Positions 1 through 6,493 of a DNA stretch of 7,602 nucleotides are shown here, in pieces. The notes beneath the pieces were generated by a model that worked only from the letters and a program-made list of their open reading frames with translations, ran no database searches and had not been told where the DNA came from. Made by a program: the position numbers and the translations under genes. How positions within the stretch are numbered: position 1 is the stretch's first letter; each line of letters begins with the position of its first letter. This DNA is from Desulfobacterales bacterium (GTDB taxonomy: Bacteria; Desulfobacterota; Desulfobacteria; Desulfobacterales; DAOWNP01), in NCBI GenBank assembly GCA_030149595.1, contig JASFBI010000076.1, forward strand, positions 1 through 7,602. Reading direction: 5' to 3'.

Positions 1-1198
1 AAAAGGACCGAAAGACAATAACCATAAAGCTTAAATATAGTAACCTAAAACCTAAAACTTGCCACAAAAAGATTAATACCACCAGAAGAGGTAAATAATC
101 AAACGAAAAAATAGGTAAAAATATTATTCCAAGATGAATAGGATCAATACCATAGCTTAAAGCAACCGGAACAATCAAGGGAACAACCACTATAATCGCC
201 GAAAAAACATCAAGCAAACAACCCACTACAAGCAAAAATATATTTAAACCAAGTAAAAATACATATTTTGAAGAGATATGCTGCTGCAGAATTTCCATTA
301 TTGTCTGAGGCACATGCTGATCCACGAGATAGTTTGTAAAACCAAGGGCACAACCCATAATAATTAAAATAGCTCCAACCATCTTCATACTTTCAAAAAC
401 AATATCAATCAGCTTTGAAAAAGAGACCTCCCTGTAAATAAAACATTCAACAGCAACAGCATATACGGCAGTAACGGTAGCAGCTTCGCCCACAGTTATT
501 ATAGCTCCATATATACCTCCTATAACAATGACCACAACAGGCAGTTCCCACTTTGAAGCATTTAAACTCGAAAGCAGCAGTTTAAATGAAAAAGGAATCT
601 TGGGAGTTTTATTTTTTATTCCATAATAGGCTAAATAAATAGATAACATAATAACAATCATAACACCCGGAATAATACCTCCCGTAAATAACTGGGAGAT
701 ATCCGCACGGCCTATGAGACCATAAATAATAATAGGGAGACTTGGTATAAATAAAACACCTATGGTTCCACCTGATGTAACAAGACCCAGTGAAAAACCT
801 TCCCCATAGTTTTCCGACATAAGAGCCGGCATAAGAAGCCCGCCTATGGCAACAATTGTAATCCCGCTGGCTCCTGTCATAGCAGTAAAAATCGTACAGG
901 CAATTACAGTAACTATTCCCAGACCTCCAGGCAGCCAGCCTAAAATAGAACGGGACAAATCAACCAGCCTTTTCGATGTATTACTTTCTGCAAAAATATA
1001 ACCTGCAAAAACAAATAGAGGAATAGCAACTATCCCTGGAGCATTTGCTATTTTCCACATCTCACCTATTACAACAGCCATTTTTATATCCGAGATAAAT
1101 GCAAAACAAAACATGGCCGCCCCGCCAACAACTGCAAACAATGGGGTTCCCACTAAAACCAAAAACAAGACAACTAATACTATCAGTATAATTTCCAT
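1..1198 (-). CDS. dctM: TRAP transporter large permease DctM, partial; probable pseudogene (C-terminal frameshift)
   Basis: This is the large membrane subunit of a tripartite ATP-independent periplasmic (TRAP) transporter, which moves substrate across the inner membrane using the sodium or proton gradient. Translation from the ATG at 1198 gives a very hydrophobic protein with the family's hallmarks: FTAMTGASGIT near residues 109-119, SLGLVTSGG soon after, GEAATVTAVYA in the middle, and CLLDVFSAIIVVVPLI followed by GIDPIHLGIIF near residues 350-360. Around residue 369 (bases 92-94) the frame stops making family sense. Shifting one base restores GGINLFVASFRF, a normal DctM C-terminal motif, but that frame meets TAG at 47..45. 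The conserved Pro-Pro-Val-Gly of the family reads SSGG here. The original frame stays open to the left edge, about 399 codons; the family is usually about 425-430. A weak AGGAAA lies 13 bases before the start. Family assignment is very secure; loss of function is inferred and a sequencing error in the deletion is possible. Confidence 0.88.
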   Translation of the reverse strand, partial: MEIILIVLVVLFLVLVGTPLFAVVGGAAMFCFAFISDIKMAVVIGEMWKIANAPGIVAIPLFVFAGYIFAESNTSKRLVDLSRSILGWLPGGLGIVTVIACTIFTAMTGASGITIVAIGGLLMPALMSENYGEGFSLGLVTSGGTIGVLFIPSLPIIIYGLIGRADISQLFTGGIIPGVMIVIMLSIYLAYYGIKNKTPKIPFSFKLLLSSLNASKWELPVVVIVIGGIYGAIITVGEAATVTAVYAVAVECFIYREVSFSKLIDIVFESMKMVGAILIIMGCALGFTNYLVDQHVPQTIMEILQQHISSKYVFLLGLNIFLLVVGCLLDVFSAIIVVVPLIVPVALSYGIDPIHLGIIFLPIFSFDYLPLLVVLIFLWQVLGFRLLYLSFMVIVFRSF

Positions 1199-1236
1199 TT
1201 CCAGTATATTTCCTATATATTACTCTCTATTTAAAT

Positions 1237-1269
1237 AAAAAAAAGAGACAGTGGCTTTTAACTATCTCT
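1237..1269 (-). terminator. Rho-independent-type hairpin between dctQ and dctM
   Basis: Read on the minus strand, AGAGATAGT (1269..1261) pairs with ACTGTCTCT (1252..1244) over 9 bp with one U-G wobble, around an 8-base loop. The stem ends in an unbroken T-tract down to 1237. It begins one base after the dctQ stop codon. The stem is GC-poor, so it may be a partial terminator or attenuator rather than a full stop. It lies inside what is normally one transcript and would reduce dctM relative to dctQ. Confidence 0.55.
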
Positions 1270-1773
1270 CTATTGTAAATGTTCTGTCATCTCCCCTTCT
1301 TTATTCTTTTCAAAAACTTTTATTATTACTCTAAGTAATGTAATTGCGAAAAAATATGGTATTATTGTCCTGATAACCCAATCCTGAACACCTGGAACAG
1401 CATTTGAAATACCTGCTTTTTTAAGAAGTAAAATTGAATCTATACTGGCATAAATAAAAAAACAGCAAACCATCCCAAGGGTTATATTTGAAGAGACCTC
1501 CAAAAACCTTTTAAACTTCCCCGTAGCTGTAGATAAAAATATATCAATACATAAATGGGCTTTATATTCCGATGCCAAAGAAGCACCAATAAAACAGAGC
1601 CACATTACCTGAAATTTTATTATCTGATCAACCCATATATAACCAAAATCAAACAGATTTCTCAAAATAACCTGTCCAAAGGACAAAAACAGTAAAACAA
1701 AAACCATAGTACAGAGCAAAATTTTTTCCGCCATAACAAAATAGGAATTTATTTTTTTTACCATTGAAAACAT
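1270..1773 (-). CDS. dctQ: TRAP transporter small permease DctQ
   Basis: This is the small membrane subunit of the TRAP transporter, which packs against DctM and supports docking of the periplasmic receptor. The 167-residue product has the usual length and four hydrophobic segments, near residues 17-40, 51-67, 91-115 and 131-154. Family-like features include the LRNLF stretch after helix 1, a WVDQ...W segment leading into FIGASLASEYKAH, and a charged C-terminal tail. The ATG at 1773 is chosen because TTTGGAGAT lies 9 bases upstream; a second in-frame ATG at 1764 is possible. It is followed by dctM after 71 bp, rather than the overlap or few bases common in TRAP operons, and a terminator-like hairpin fills that gap. 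It is separated from its receptor gene dctP by about 550 bp, also unusually long. The reading frame is intact. Confidence 0.9.
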   Translation of the reverse strand: MFSMVKKINSYFVMAEKILLCTMVFVLLFLSFGQVILRNLFDFGYIWVDQIIKFQVMWLCFIGASLASEYKAHLCIDIFLSTATGKFKRFLEVSSNITLGMVCCFFIYASIDSILLLKKAGISNAVPGVQDWVIRTIIPYFFAITLLRVIIKVFEKNKEGEMTEHLQ

Positions 1774-1859
1774 CTAAAAAATCTCCAAATATTGTTAAAA
1801 AAATTACAAGGAATACGACAACAAACATAAGTTTTTTGACCAAAAAAGCCACCTCTCCT

Positions 1860-1925
1860 TTAATCAAATCTCCAAATAAAAAAAAAGTTAAGCAATTTCC
1901 TTGAAAAAAAACTCCTGTTTTCCAT
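1860..1925 (-). CDS. Possible 21-residue leader peptide upstream of dctQ
   Basis: A short frame starts at ATG 1925 directly after AAGGAGG with 4 bases between, the best ribosome binding site in this stretch. It would encode 21 residues rich in Phe, Lys and Arg (begins MENRSFFSRKLL). Its TAA at 1862..1860 runs into a second strong site, AAAGGAGAGG, as in translationally coupled genes. That second site is followed by a TTG at 1843 opening a 64-codon frame (VKKLMFVVVFLVIFL..., a signal-peptide-like segment) that overlaps the 5' part of dctQ in another frame. Both could be a real leader, or remnants of a gene lost between dctP and dctQ. I do not recognise the peptide; length alone makes this uncertain. 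Confidence 0.28.
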   Translation of the reverse strand: MENRSFFSRKLLNFFFIWRFD

Positions 1926-2058
1926 AGCACCTCCTTAATGTAATTTTTCTTAAAAAATAAAGATTGGTTACCCTTAAGTAACACTGTTTATGGTAAAAAC
2001 ACAAAACTACGATGTAGTTAATAAAACACTATTATCAAATATAATATTTATTTTCCCC

Positions 2059-2098
2059 AGATTAATTTAATCTTTATATAACGATATTTTTTTGTCAA
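2059..2098 (-). promoter_or_regulatory. Weak promoter with 15-bp palindrome upstream of dctQ
   Basis: Minus strand: TTGACA (2098..2093) is a perfect -35 box, but the -10 candidates are poor (TATAAA after 14 bases, TAAAGA after 16). Just downstream is AGATTAAATTAATCT (2073..2059), a 7-bp perfect inverted repeat around one base, placed where a repressor would block initiation. It could give dctQM a promoter separate from dctP. In sequence this AT-rich, chance matches are common. Confidence 0.3.
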
Positions 2099-2320
2099 GC
2101 TAAAAGTATTATTAACTGAAAGTTAAAATCTAAGGTAAGGAATGGAGCTTTCATCAACTACTATCAAATATCAAAAACGGATTATAGCGACAGGTTGTTA
2201 CATCAGGAAATTACATAAAAAAAGTGACTCTTCCCTATGAGATCAGTTTTTAAATAACAACCATATCGCCAACTCAAATATTTGTGAAAAATCACTTATT
2301 TTAACATGAAGACATACGAA

Positions 2321-3406
2321 TTAACTCTCTTTTTTGTTTTTATATACACTTTTAGACTGTGCTGTATTTTTTTTATTTTTCCTATAATCTGCAAGCTGCC
2401 CTATAACTTCATCTAAAATTTCCTTTGAATAGGATTTACCGGCAAGCTCATCCCACACCGGTCTTGTAGCTTCTTTAAAACGAGCAAGTTCTTTTGGTTT
2501 TACCTTTACCTCTTTTATTCCATATTTTAGCATTGCCCTGTATGCTTTTTCGTTAGATTCTTTTATTTTTTTCTTAAACCCTCTTTCATATTCAGGAGCT
2601 AAACTATTTATAATATTTCTGTTTTTTTCAGAAATCTTACCCCATACATCCATGGAAAATATAATAAATCCAGGAACATACCTAATTGGAAGAGGATTTA
2701 CATACTTTGTATCAGTATAGAGCTGTGCTCCCACCCACCACATGGAAGGAGATATTGCCATATTACAAATTCCTGTTTTTATTGATGAAACTACCTCGGG
2801 TACATTAACAGGAATTGGAGAAACACCAAGAGACCTGAGCATTCTATTTTCAAGGGAGCCAAACCATGTCAAAATTTTAGATCTTTTTATATCTTCTATG
2901 GTTTCTATATTATTTTTGGTAGAGTAGATCTGGTCAAAATCAACATTTGAGATAAGAACAAGTTTAAACCCTTTTTTCTTTGCTTCTTTAAACAAATGAG
3001 GTTTTATTTTATCCATTACATAATCCACTTCATCCCATGCCCATGCATTAAAAAGAAACGGAAGCCCCACAACAGACAAATCAGGACACACAGCACTTGT
3101 AACGCTTCCTGACCCACTAACCAAAGCACCCTGGAGCTGGCCTGTACGCATTTTTGCTATATAATCCTCTTCATCACCCATAACACCGCCCCAGTATATA
3201 TCAAAAGCCACAGCACCATCGGTGGCTTTTGTATATCCAGGAAAAACAGTACTATCGAGATAACTCATTGCAGATACACCTTTTTGTGCAAGACAGGCGA
3301 GTTTTATCACTGTCTTTTGCCCATCAGCCCATGCAGTATTAATCAAAAACCCAAACACTAAAACTGCTAAAAATATTTTTTTTACAAACACTCCCTTGTA
3401 TTTCAC
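2321..3406 (-). CDS. dctP: TRAP transporter periplasmic substrate-binding protein DctP, copy 1
   Basis: This is the extracytoplasmic receptor of the TRAP system; it captures the solute and delivers it to DctQM. The 361-residue product starts with a Sec signal peptide (basic VKK, hydrophobic core, cleavage probably after NTAWA near residue 27). The mature part has the DctP fold signature: GGVMGDEEDYIAKMRTGQLQ near 73-92, LPFLFNAW, then IEDIKRSKILTWFG and the SSIKTG segment. Where classical DctP proteins have an Arg in the 'K-x-R-x-x-x-S' ligand motif, this one has KILTWFG. That matches a DctP subgroup with Trp at this place, so the ligand cannot be assumed to be a C4-dicarboxylate. The start is GTG, preceded at 4 bases by a G6 run. 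An in-frame GTG at 3391, five codons further in, is an alternative. A Lys/Ser-rich tail of about 13 residues extends past the end of copy 2. Confidence 0.92.
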   Translation of the reverse strand: MKYKGVFVKKIFLAVLVFGFLINTAWADGQKTVIKLACLAQKGVSAMSYLDSTVFPGYTKATDGAVAFDIYWGGVMGDEEDYIAKMRTGQLQGALVSGSGSVTSAVCPDLSVVGLPFLFNAWAWDEVDYVMDKIKPHLFKEAKKKGFKLVLISNVDFDQIYSTKNNIETIEDIKRSKILTWFGSLENRMLRSLGVSPIPVNVPEVVSSIKTGICNMAISPSMWWVGAQLYTDTKYVNPLPIRYVPGFIIFSMDVWGKISEKNRNIINSLAPEYERGFKKKIKESNEKAYRAMLKYGIKEVKVKPKELARFKEATRPVWDELAGKSYSKEILDEVIGQLADYRKNKKNTAQSKSVYKNKKES

Positions 3407-3436
3407 AAGACCCCCCTGAATTTTAAACTACTCTTT

Positions 3437-3555
3437 ATTAGATAAGAAAATCATAATTTTGCAAGTAATCTATTATCAAAGAGCGGGCATGTCAAGTAAA
3501 TTTTTAACGGTAATTACGATTGTAAACACATACTATAACATAAACATTGTTTACA
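3437..3555. repeat. Control-region direct repeat, copy A
   Basis: This 119-bp stretch matches 6604-6725 in the same orientation, with six mismatches and one 3-bp gap by hand alignment (about 95%). It contains the promoter and dyad listed separately. Here it stands directly upstream of dctP copy 1, which is its natural place. With copy B it brackets about 3 kb of unrelated DNA. Confidence 0.9.
3467..3495 (-). promoter_or_regulatory. Sigma70-like promoter for dctP copy 1
   Basis: Minus strand: TTGACA at 3495..3490 is a perfect -35 box, followed after exactly 17 bases by TAGATT at 3472..3467, a 4/6 match to TATAAT. Initiation near 3460 would give a leader of about 55 bases before the GTG start. 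Both boxes and their spacing are conserved in copy B. Confidence rests on position, spacing and conservation. Confidence 0.6.
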
Positions 3556-3557
3556 AT
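3519..3557. promoter_or_regulatory. Operator-like dyad upstream of the dctP promoter
   Basis: ATTGTAAACA (3519-3528) and TGTTTACAAT (3548-3557) form a perfect 10-bp inverted repeat with 19 bases between. It lies about 25 to 60 bases upstream of the -35 box, a position typical of an activator site. An 8-bp core of both arms (TGTAAACA / TGTTTACA) is kept in copy B while bases outside drift. The binding protein is unknown and none is encoded in the window. A stem-loop is possible, but the site is upstream of transcription. Confidence 0.5.
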
Positions 3558-3589
3558 ATAGTTATGCATTTCATTTTATAAATAAATGA

Positions 3590-3836
3590 TACCAACCGAT
3601 CTTTATGTCCTTTCCCGCGACGAATATGGACTCGTTTGCGCCCGGCATCAATATCACCAACTTAAAGAGACAAGACTTCTTCGAGACGAAGACCCATTGA
3701 ATAGGTGGTTAACAAAAAAACACGGTAGCGCAGCTTGCGGGTTTTACCAATGAGACGCTCTACTTCGACAGGGGTAAGAATATCAGGGATGGTAAGAATC
3801 TTTTGGTGGTTTTATAATATTAACCCATTGCCAATC
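3590..3836 (-). pseudogene. Tyrosine recombinase (phage integrase family) fragment
   Basis: The minus strand carries the first half of a tyrosine recombinase catalytic domain. After WQWVNIIKPPK comes a frameshift near 3800. The next frame reads ILTPVEVERLIGKTRKLR, then TTYSMGLRLEEVLSL with the box I catalytic Arg, a TAA at 3664..3662 where family members read a Gln codon, and VGDIDAGRKRVHIRRGKGHKDRLV with the beta-hairpin Lys. The His-x-x-Arg box and the nucleophilic Tyr are absent; homology stops at about 3590, near copy A. The pattern resembles integrases found next to insertion sequences. It is locally GC-richer than its neighbours. It cannot be active (frameshift, nonsense and truncation), and it marks an old insertion or recombination point. 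Confidence 0.82.
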
Positions 3837-3840
3837 AAGA

Positions 3841-4229
3841 TGGGGTTATTAAGCTTTATAATGTCAGCACCAAAAATGGAACATATCAAAATGGCTTATG
3901 GCGGCAGATATGTTTATCATAAACTTCAAGATATAGAATTAAAATCTGAGCTATACTGACTTGCAAATGAACAGGCTAATTACAACCTTAAAAATTCAAG
4001 TGAGTTTGATGAAAATTATCTTGCAAATATGACTATACTAACTCAATATACTCTTTTAGTACTTGAAATGATAGCAAAGGGAATTGCTCATAGCTTACCA
4101 AATTACCAATGGTATTTTGTGAAAAGACCACAACTTGTTGAATATTATGAGGATGGCTTATGACACTCATCAAAAGAATCACTAAAAAAAAGATACTGTC
4201 TCAATGTTGAATTCATACCTTTTTTTTAA
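3841..4229 (+). pseudogene. Unrecognised reading frame interrupted by two TGA codons
   Basis: One plus-strand frame reads like protein over about 129 codons (SAPKMEHIKMAYGGRYVYHK ... SEFDENYLANMTILTQYT ... HSLPNYQWYFVKRPQLVEYY), with balanced polar and hydrophobic composition. It is interrupted by TGA at 3957 and TGA at 4161 and ends at TAA 4227. Both TGAs could be former Trp codons (ELY-W-LANEQ and DGL-W-HSS), each one G-to-A change away. No ribosome site precedes the ATG at 3841, which directly abuts the recombinase remnant, so the true start is probably lost. I do not recognise the family. It is best read as a decayed gene brought in with, or cut by, the recombinase region. Confidence 0.45.
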
Positions 4230-4235
4230 AAAAAA
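4220..4235. other. T8A8 perfect palindrome
   Basis: Eight T followed by eight A form a 16-bp loop-free palindrome with no GC stem. It ends the unknown broken frame. It may act as a bent or easily melted segment; it is not a standard terminator. Confidence 0.35.
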
Positions 4236-4438
4236 CGGGGATGTTGTAATGCCTACATAGTAAAATATTGATTTTATTATGCAAAACAGAATTATTATTA
4301 AGTGCTAACATGACGATTCACTGGATTGCAGGGGGTCTCATCCGTTTTGAAAAGTCTTGGTTTAACAAAATTATAAACATAAACAAGATTTCTGGAATCC
4401 CCGTGCAACCAGTGATCTTTACGTTCGGCTTACACCCA
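4236..4438. other. Leader region of ktrB, no clear gene
   Basis: This stretch is open in frame with ktrB from a TTG at 4268, but the 57 extra residues do not look like a KtrB N-terminus and have no ribosome site. No convincing promoter was found: TTGTAA near 4245 has only poor -10 partners. I checked all six frames by eye and recognised no transposase or other domain. It probably carries an unseen promoter for ktrBA, or is foreign sequence joined to the gene. Confidence 0.4.
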
Positions 4439-5800
4439 ATGATCAAAAATACTAACAAACTATTTGCCCCAATATCATTGCCAATTACTTTTTTTATGGC
4501 GGCAATAATAGCCGGAGCTATTCTTTTGCATGGATCGTTTAGCAGTCAATCTGCTGAGATTTCATGGATTGACGCGTTTTTTACAGCCACATCAGCTGTC
4601 TGTGTAACTGGGTTGACTGTTGTTGACACTGGCAATGCATTTACACAAACCGGCCATATAATTATACTGTTTCTCATACAGATTGGCGGACTTGGCATAA
4701 TGACCTTTTCCAGCCTTGCCTTCTACTTAGTAAATAAAAAAGTATCCCTCACAGATCGCATAGCGGTAGGACAAAACCTGCTTTATGACTCAAAATTTCA
4801 TTTAGGGAAATTTCTTGTTCAACTAACAATTACAACTTTAATCATTGAGGTTGTTGGGGCGTTTATGCTTATCGTCTTGGAGCCAGATAATTTTTCAGCA
4901 TTTTCTGCCCTATTTCATTCAATTTCGGCTTTCTGCAATGCGGGCTTTTCGTTAAATTCAAACAGCCTTGTTCGCTTTAAAGGTGATTGGCCTATCAACC
5001 TGACGTTTATGACCCTTATTATTTTAGGGGGAGTCGGCTTTGCCGTTATCGTTGAGGGAAAATTCATTCTATGGTCACTTTTGAAAAGAAGGAGTCATAG
5101 GATAAAAAGTAGTTGGCATTTTGGAATAGTTATTAAGACTTCTCTTTTTCTCGTTGGGATCGGCTGGCTGTATCTCTATTTCGCGGAATTTATCGGCTAC
5201 AAAAAATATTTACCATTTCATGAAGCAGCACTAACGTCGCTTTTTCAGTCTGTAACATGCAGAACAGCTGGCTTTAACACTTTGGATATATCCAGCATGA
5301 CAAATGCATCTTTTGTTTTCATGATTTTTTTAATGTTTATTGGCGGGGCCCCAGGTTCCTGTGCTGGTGGGATCAAGGTTACCACACTTCGTACACTTTC
5401 AGGATTCATTTGGAGCCAGATACAAGGAAAAGAACAGGTTGCTATTGGAAACTATGCTGTTGATAAAGAATCAATAAACAAATCATTAACGCTTCTGTTT
5501 TTCTCACTGGTAATTATTTTCGTATGTGTCATTGCCCTAGATTTCACCGAAGGCGGAGATATCCCGCATACACAGGCAAGAGGGCAGTTTCTTGAAATTT
5601 TGTTCGAAGCAGTCTCGGCATTTGGTACAGTTGGGTTGAGTGCTGGACTAACAGCCAAATTGTCACCAATTGGCAAAATTATTATCATTTTTTTAATGTT
5701 TGTAGGCCGCCTAGGTCCCCTCGTCCTTTTAGAATCGTTGCAATCATTCAGACAAAAACTTGTATACTCAAGGCCGGAAGAAAAACTATCTATCGGTTAA
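4439..5800 (+). CDS. ktrB: KtrB-type potassium uptake channel subunit (TrkH/KtrB family)
   Basis: This is the membrane ion-conducting subunit of a Ktr potassium uptake system, usually sodium-stimulated; it sits in the inner membrane on a KtrA ring. Four pore repeats are visible, each with its selectivity-filter glycine: SAVCVTGL (about 4592-4615), FCNAGF (4931-4948), TCRTAGF (5255-5275) and FGTVGL (5621-5638). The gating loop GGAPGSCAGGIKVTT follows the third filter, and GRLGPL near the C-terminus is typical of KtrB. The ATG at 4439 gives 453 residues, the normal KtrB size, and starts about 10 residues before the first membrane helix. An in-frame TTG (4268) or ATG (4310) would add up to 57 non-family residues. 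None of these starts has a good ribosome site, so the start is uncertain. ktrA follows after 14 bp, so the two form an operon. The frame is intact despite debris upstream. Confidence 0.93.
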   Translation: MIKNTNKLFAPISLPITFFMAAIIAGAILLHGSFSSQSAEISWIDAFFTATSAVCVTGLTVVDTGNAFTQTGHIIILFLIQIGGLGIMTFSSLAFYLVNKKVSLTDRIAVGQNLLYDSKFHLGKFLVQLTITTLIIEVVGAFMLIVLEPDNFSAFSALFHSISAFCNAGFSLNSNSLVRFKGDWPINLTFMTLIILGGVGFAVIVEGKFILWSLLKRRSHRIKSSWHFGIVIKTSLFLVGIGWLYLYFAEFIGYKKYLPFHEAALTSLFQSVTCRTAGFNTLDISSMTNASFVFMIFLMFIGGAPGSCAGGIKVTTLRTLSGFIWSQIQGKEQVAIGNYAVDKESINKSLTLLFFSLVIIFVCVIALDFTEGGDIPHTQARGQFLEILFEAVSAFGTVGLSAGLTAKLSPIGKIIIIFLMFVGRLGPLVLLESLQSFRQKLVYSRPEEKLSIG

Positions 5801-5814
5801 TATTCGGAGCATAT

Positions 5815-6465
5815 ATGAAATTACAAATCGGTATCATAGGTTTAGGTAAATTTGGTTTAAAGTTTGGCCAATCATTAATTTCTCTTGGACATGAAGTTTT
5901 AGGTGTAGACAATGATCAGGAAAAAGTGAAATCTGCCCAGGATATTTTCACACAGATCTACCAGGCAGATGCAATGAACAGGGAAGCACTGGAGCAAATT
6001 CGTATTCAGGATTTAGAACACGTCTTAATAAGTGTTGGTGATTCTATTGCTGCAAGCATAATGATTACTATGTACTTGAAGGAATTGGGGGTACCGAGAG
6101 TCTGGGTGAAAGCAATTCATAAAGATCATGAAAGACTACTACACAAAATAGGTGCTGACGAAGTAGTTATTCCTGAATACATGGCGGCAAAACAAATAGC
6201 AAATCGAATAGCGATGCCAGGATTTATCGAATATCTAACATTTGACAAAACTGTGGCAGTGAAAGAGTTTTCAGTCAAACGATGGGTTGGAAAAAACCTT
6301 AAAGAACTTAACCTTACAAGCAATTTTGAAATACAAGTCATAGCTGTGCGTAAAAACGGTGACAAAAATTATCATTACATACCGAAAGCTGATGATGTCT
6401 TTCATGATGGAGATAGTGTTGTCGCTATTGGTAAAATAAAACAACTAAGAAAAATAACTCCGTAA
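5815..6465 (+). CDS. ktrA: KtrA-type regulatory subunit of potassium uptake (RCK domain protein)
   Basis: This is the cytoplasmic regulator that forms a nucleotide-binding octameric ring under KtrB and gates it, typically with ATP opening and ADP closing. The N-terminal RCK Rossmann domain spans about residues 1-130: GLGKFG (9-14) is the glycine-rich loop, and Asp32 at the end of strand 2 would hold the ribose hydroxyls. The RCK_C domain spans about 135-213 and ends in GDSVVAIGK, a usual motif there. At 216 residues it has a single RCK_N/RCK_C pair, which fits KtrA rather than the double-length TrkA. The ATG at 5815 follows CGGAGC with GGAG 5 bases upstream. It lies 14 bp after ktrB in an operon. 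No terminator was seen after it. The orphan minus-strand promoter at 6637-6665 points into its 3' end. Confidence 0.94.
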   Translation: MKLQIGIIGLGKFGLKFGQSLISLGHEVLGVDNDQEKVKSAQDIFTQIYQADAMNREALEQIRIQDLEHVLISVGDSIAASIMITMYLKELGVPRVWVKAIHKDHERLLHKIGADEVVIPEYMAAKQIANRIAMPGFIEYLTFDKTVAVKEFSVKRWVGKNLKELNLTSNFEIQVIAVRKNGDKNYHYIPKADDVFHDGDSVVAIGKIKQLRKITP

Positions 6466-6493
6466 CTTATCAAAATGTGAAAATTATTGTCAA

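Larger units (their letters stand above)
1774..2320. other. Long dctP-dctQ intergenic region
   Basis: About 550 bp separate dctP copy 1 from dctQ, where TRAP operons usually have little or nothing. It is very AT-rich. On the minus strand it holds a 15-bp palindrome (2059-2073) beside a weak promoter, then two reading frames with strong ribosome sites close to dctQ (see the small ORF entry). No convincing terminator was found directly after dctP: GTGA-TTTT-TCAC near 2290 has a 4-bp stem and no T-tract. From about 2100 to 2320 I see no coding signal on either strand. Confidence 0.6.

Noticed and set aside
2256..2271. Sigma54-like promoter on the minus strand (TGGC...TTGTT with correct spacing) between dctP and dctQ.
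   Set aside because: The -24 box has only TGGC and the essential GC of the -12 box is GT. It lies almost 500 bp from dctQ, and no enhancer-binding regulator gene is in the window.
2742..2927. Plus-strand open frame inside dctP copy 1, matched by another at 7146-7331 in copy 2.
   Set aside because: Both are antisense shadows of the same conserved dctP segment, with no ribosome site; they are shared only because the genes are paralogues.
3561..3568. TTATGCAT next to copy A also occurs at the dctP copy 2 stop region, which could mean a remnant of a third dctP end.
   Set aside because: Only 8 AT-rich bases match and flanking bases do not; chance is sufficient.
3957..4163. TGA codons read as selenocysteine or as recoded Trp.
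   Set aside because: No hairpin resembling a selenocysteine insertion element was apparent after either TGA, and the intact genes here use TGG for Trp and end normally. Decay is simpler.
4220..4235. T8A8 palindrome as a terminator.
   Set aside because: It has no loop and no GC stem, so it does not fit a rho-independent terminator.
5452..5688. Minus-strand open frames inside ktrB and ktrA (also 6126-6365).
   Set aside because: The plus-strand genes have clear family motifs across these regions; the antisense frames have no recognisable features.
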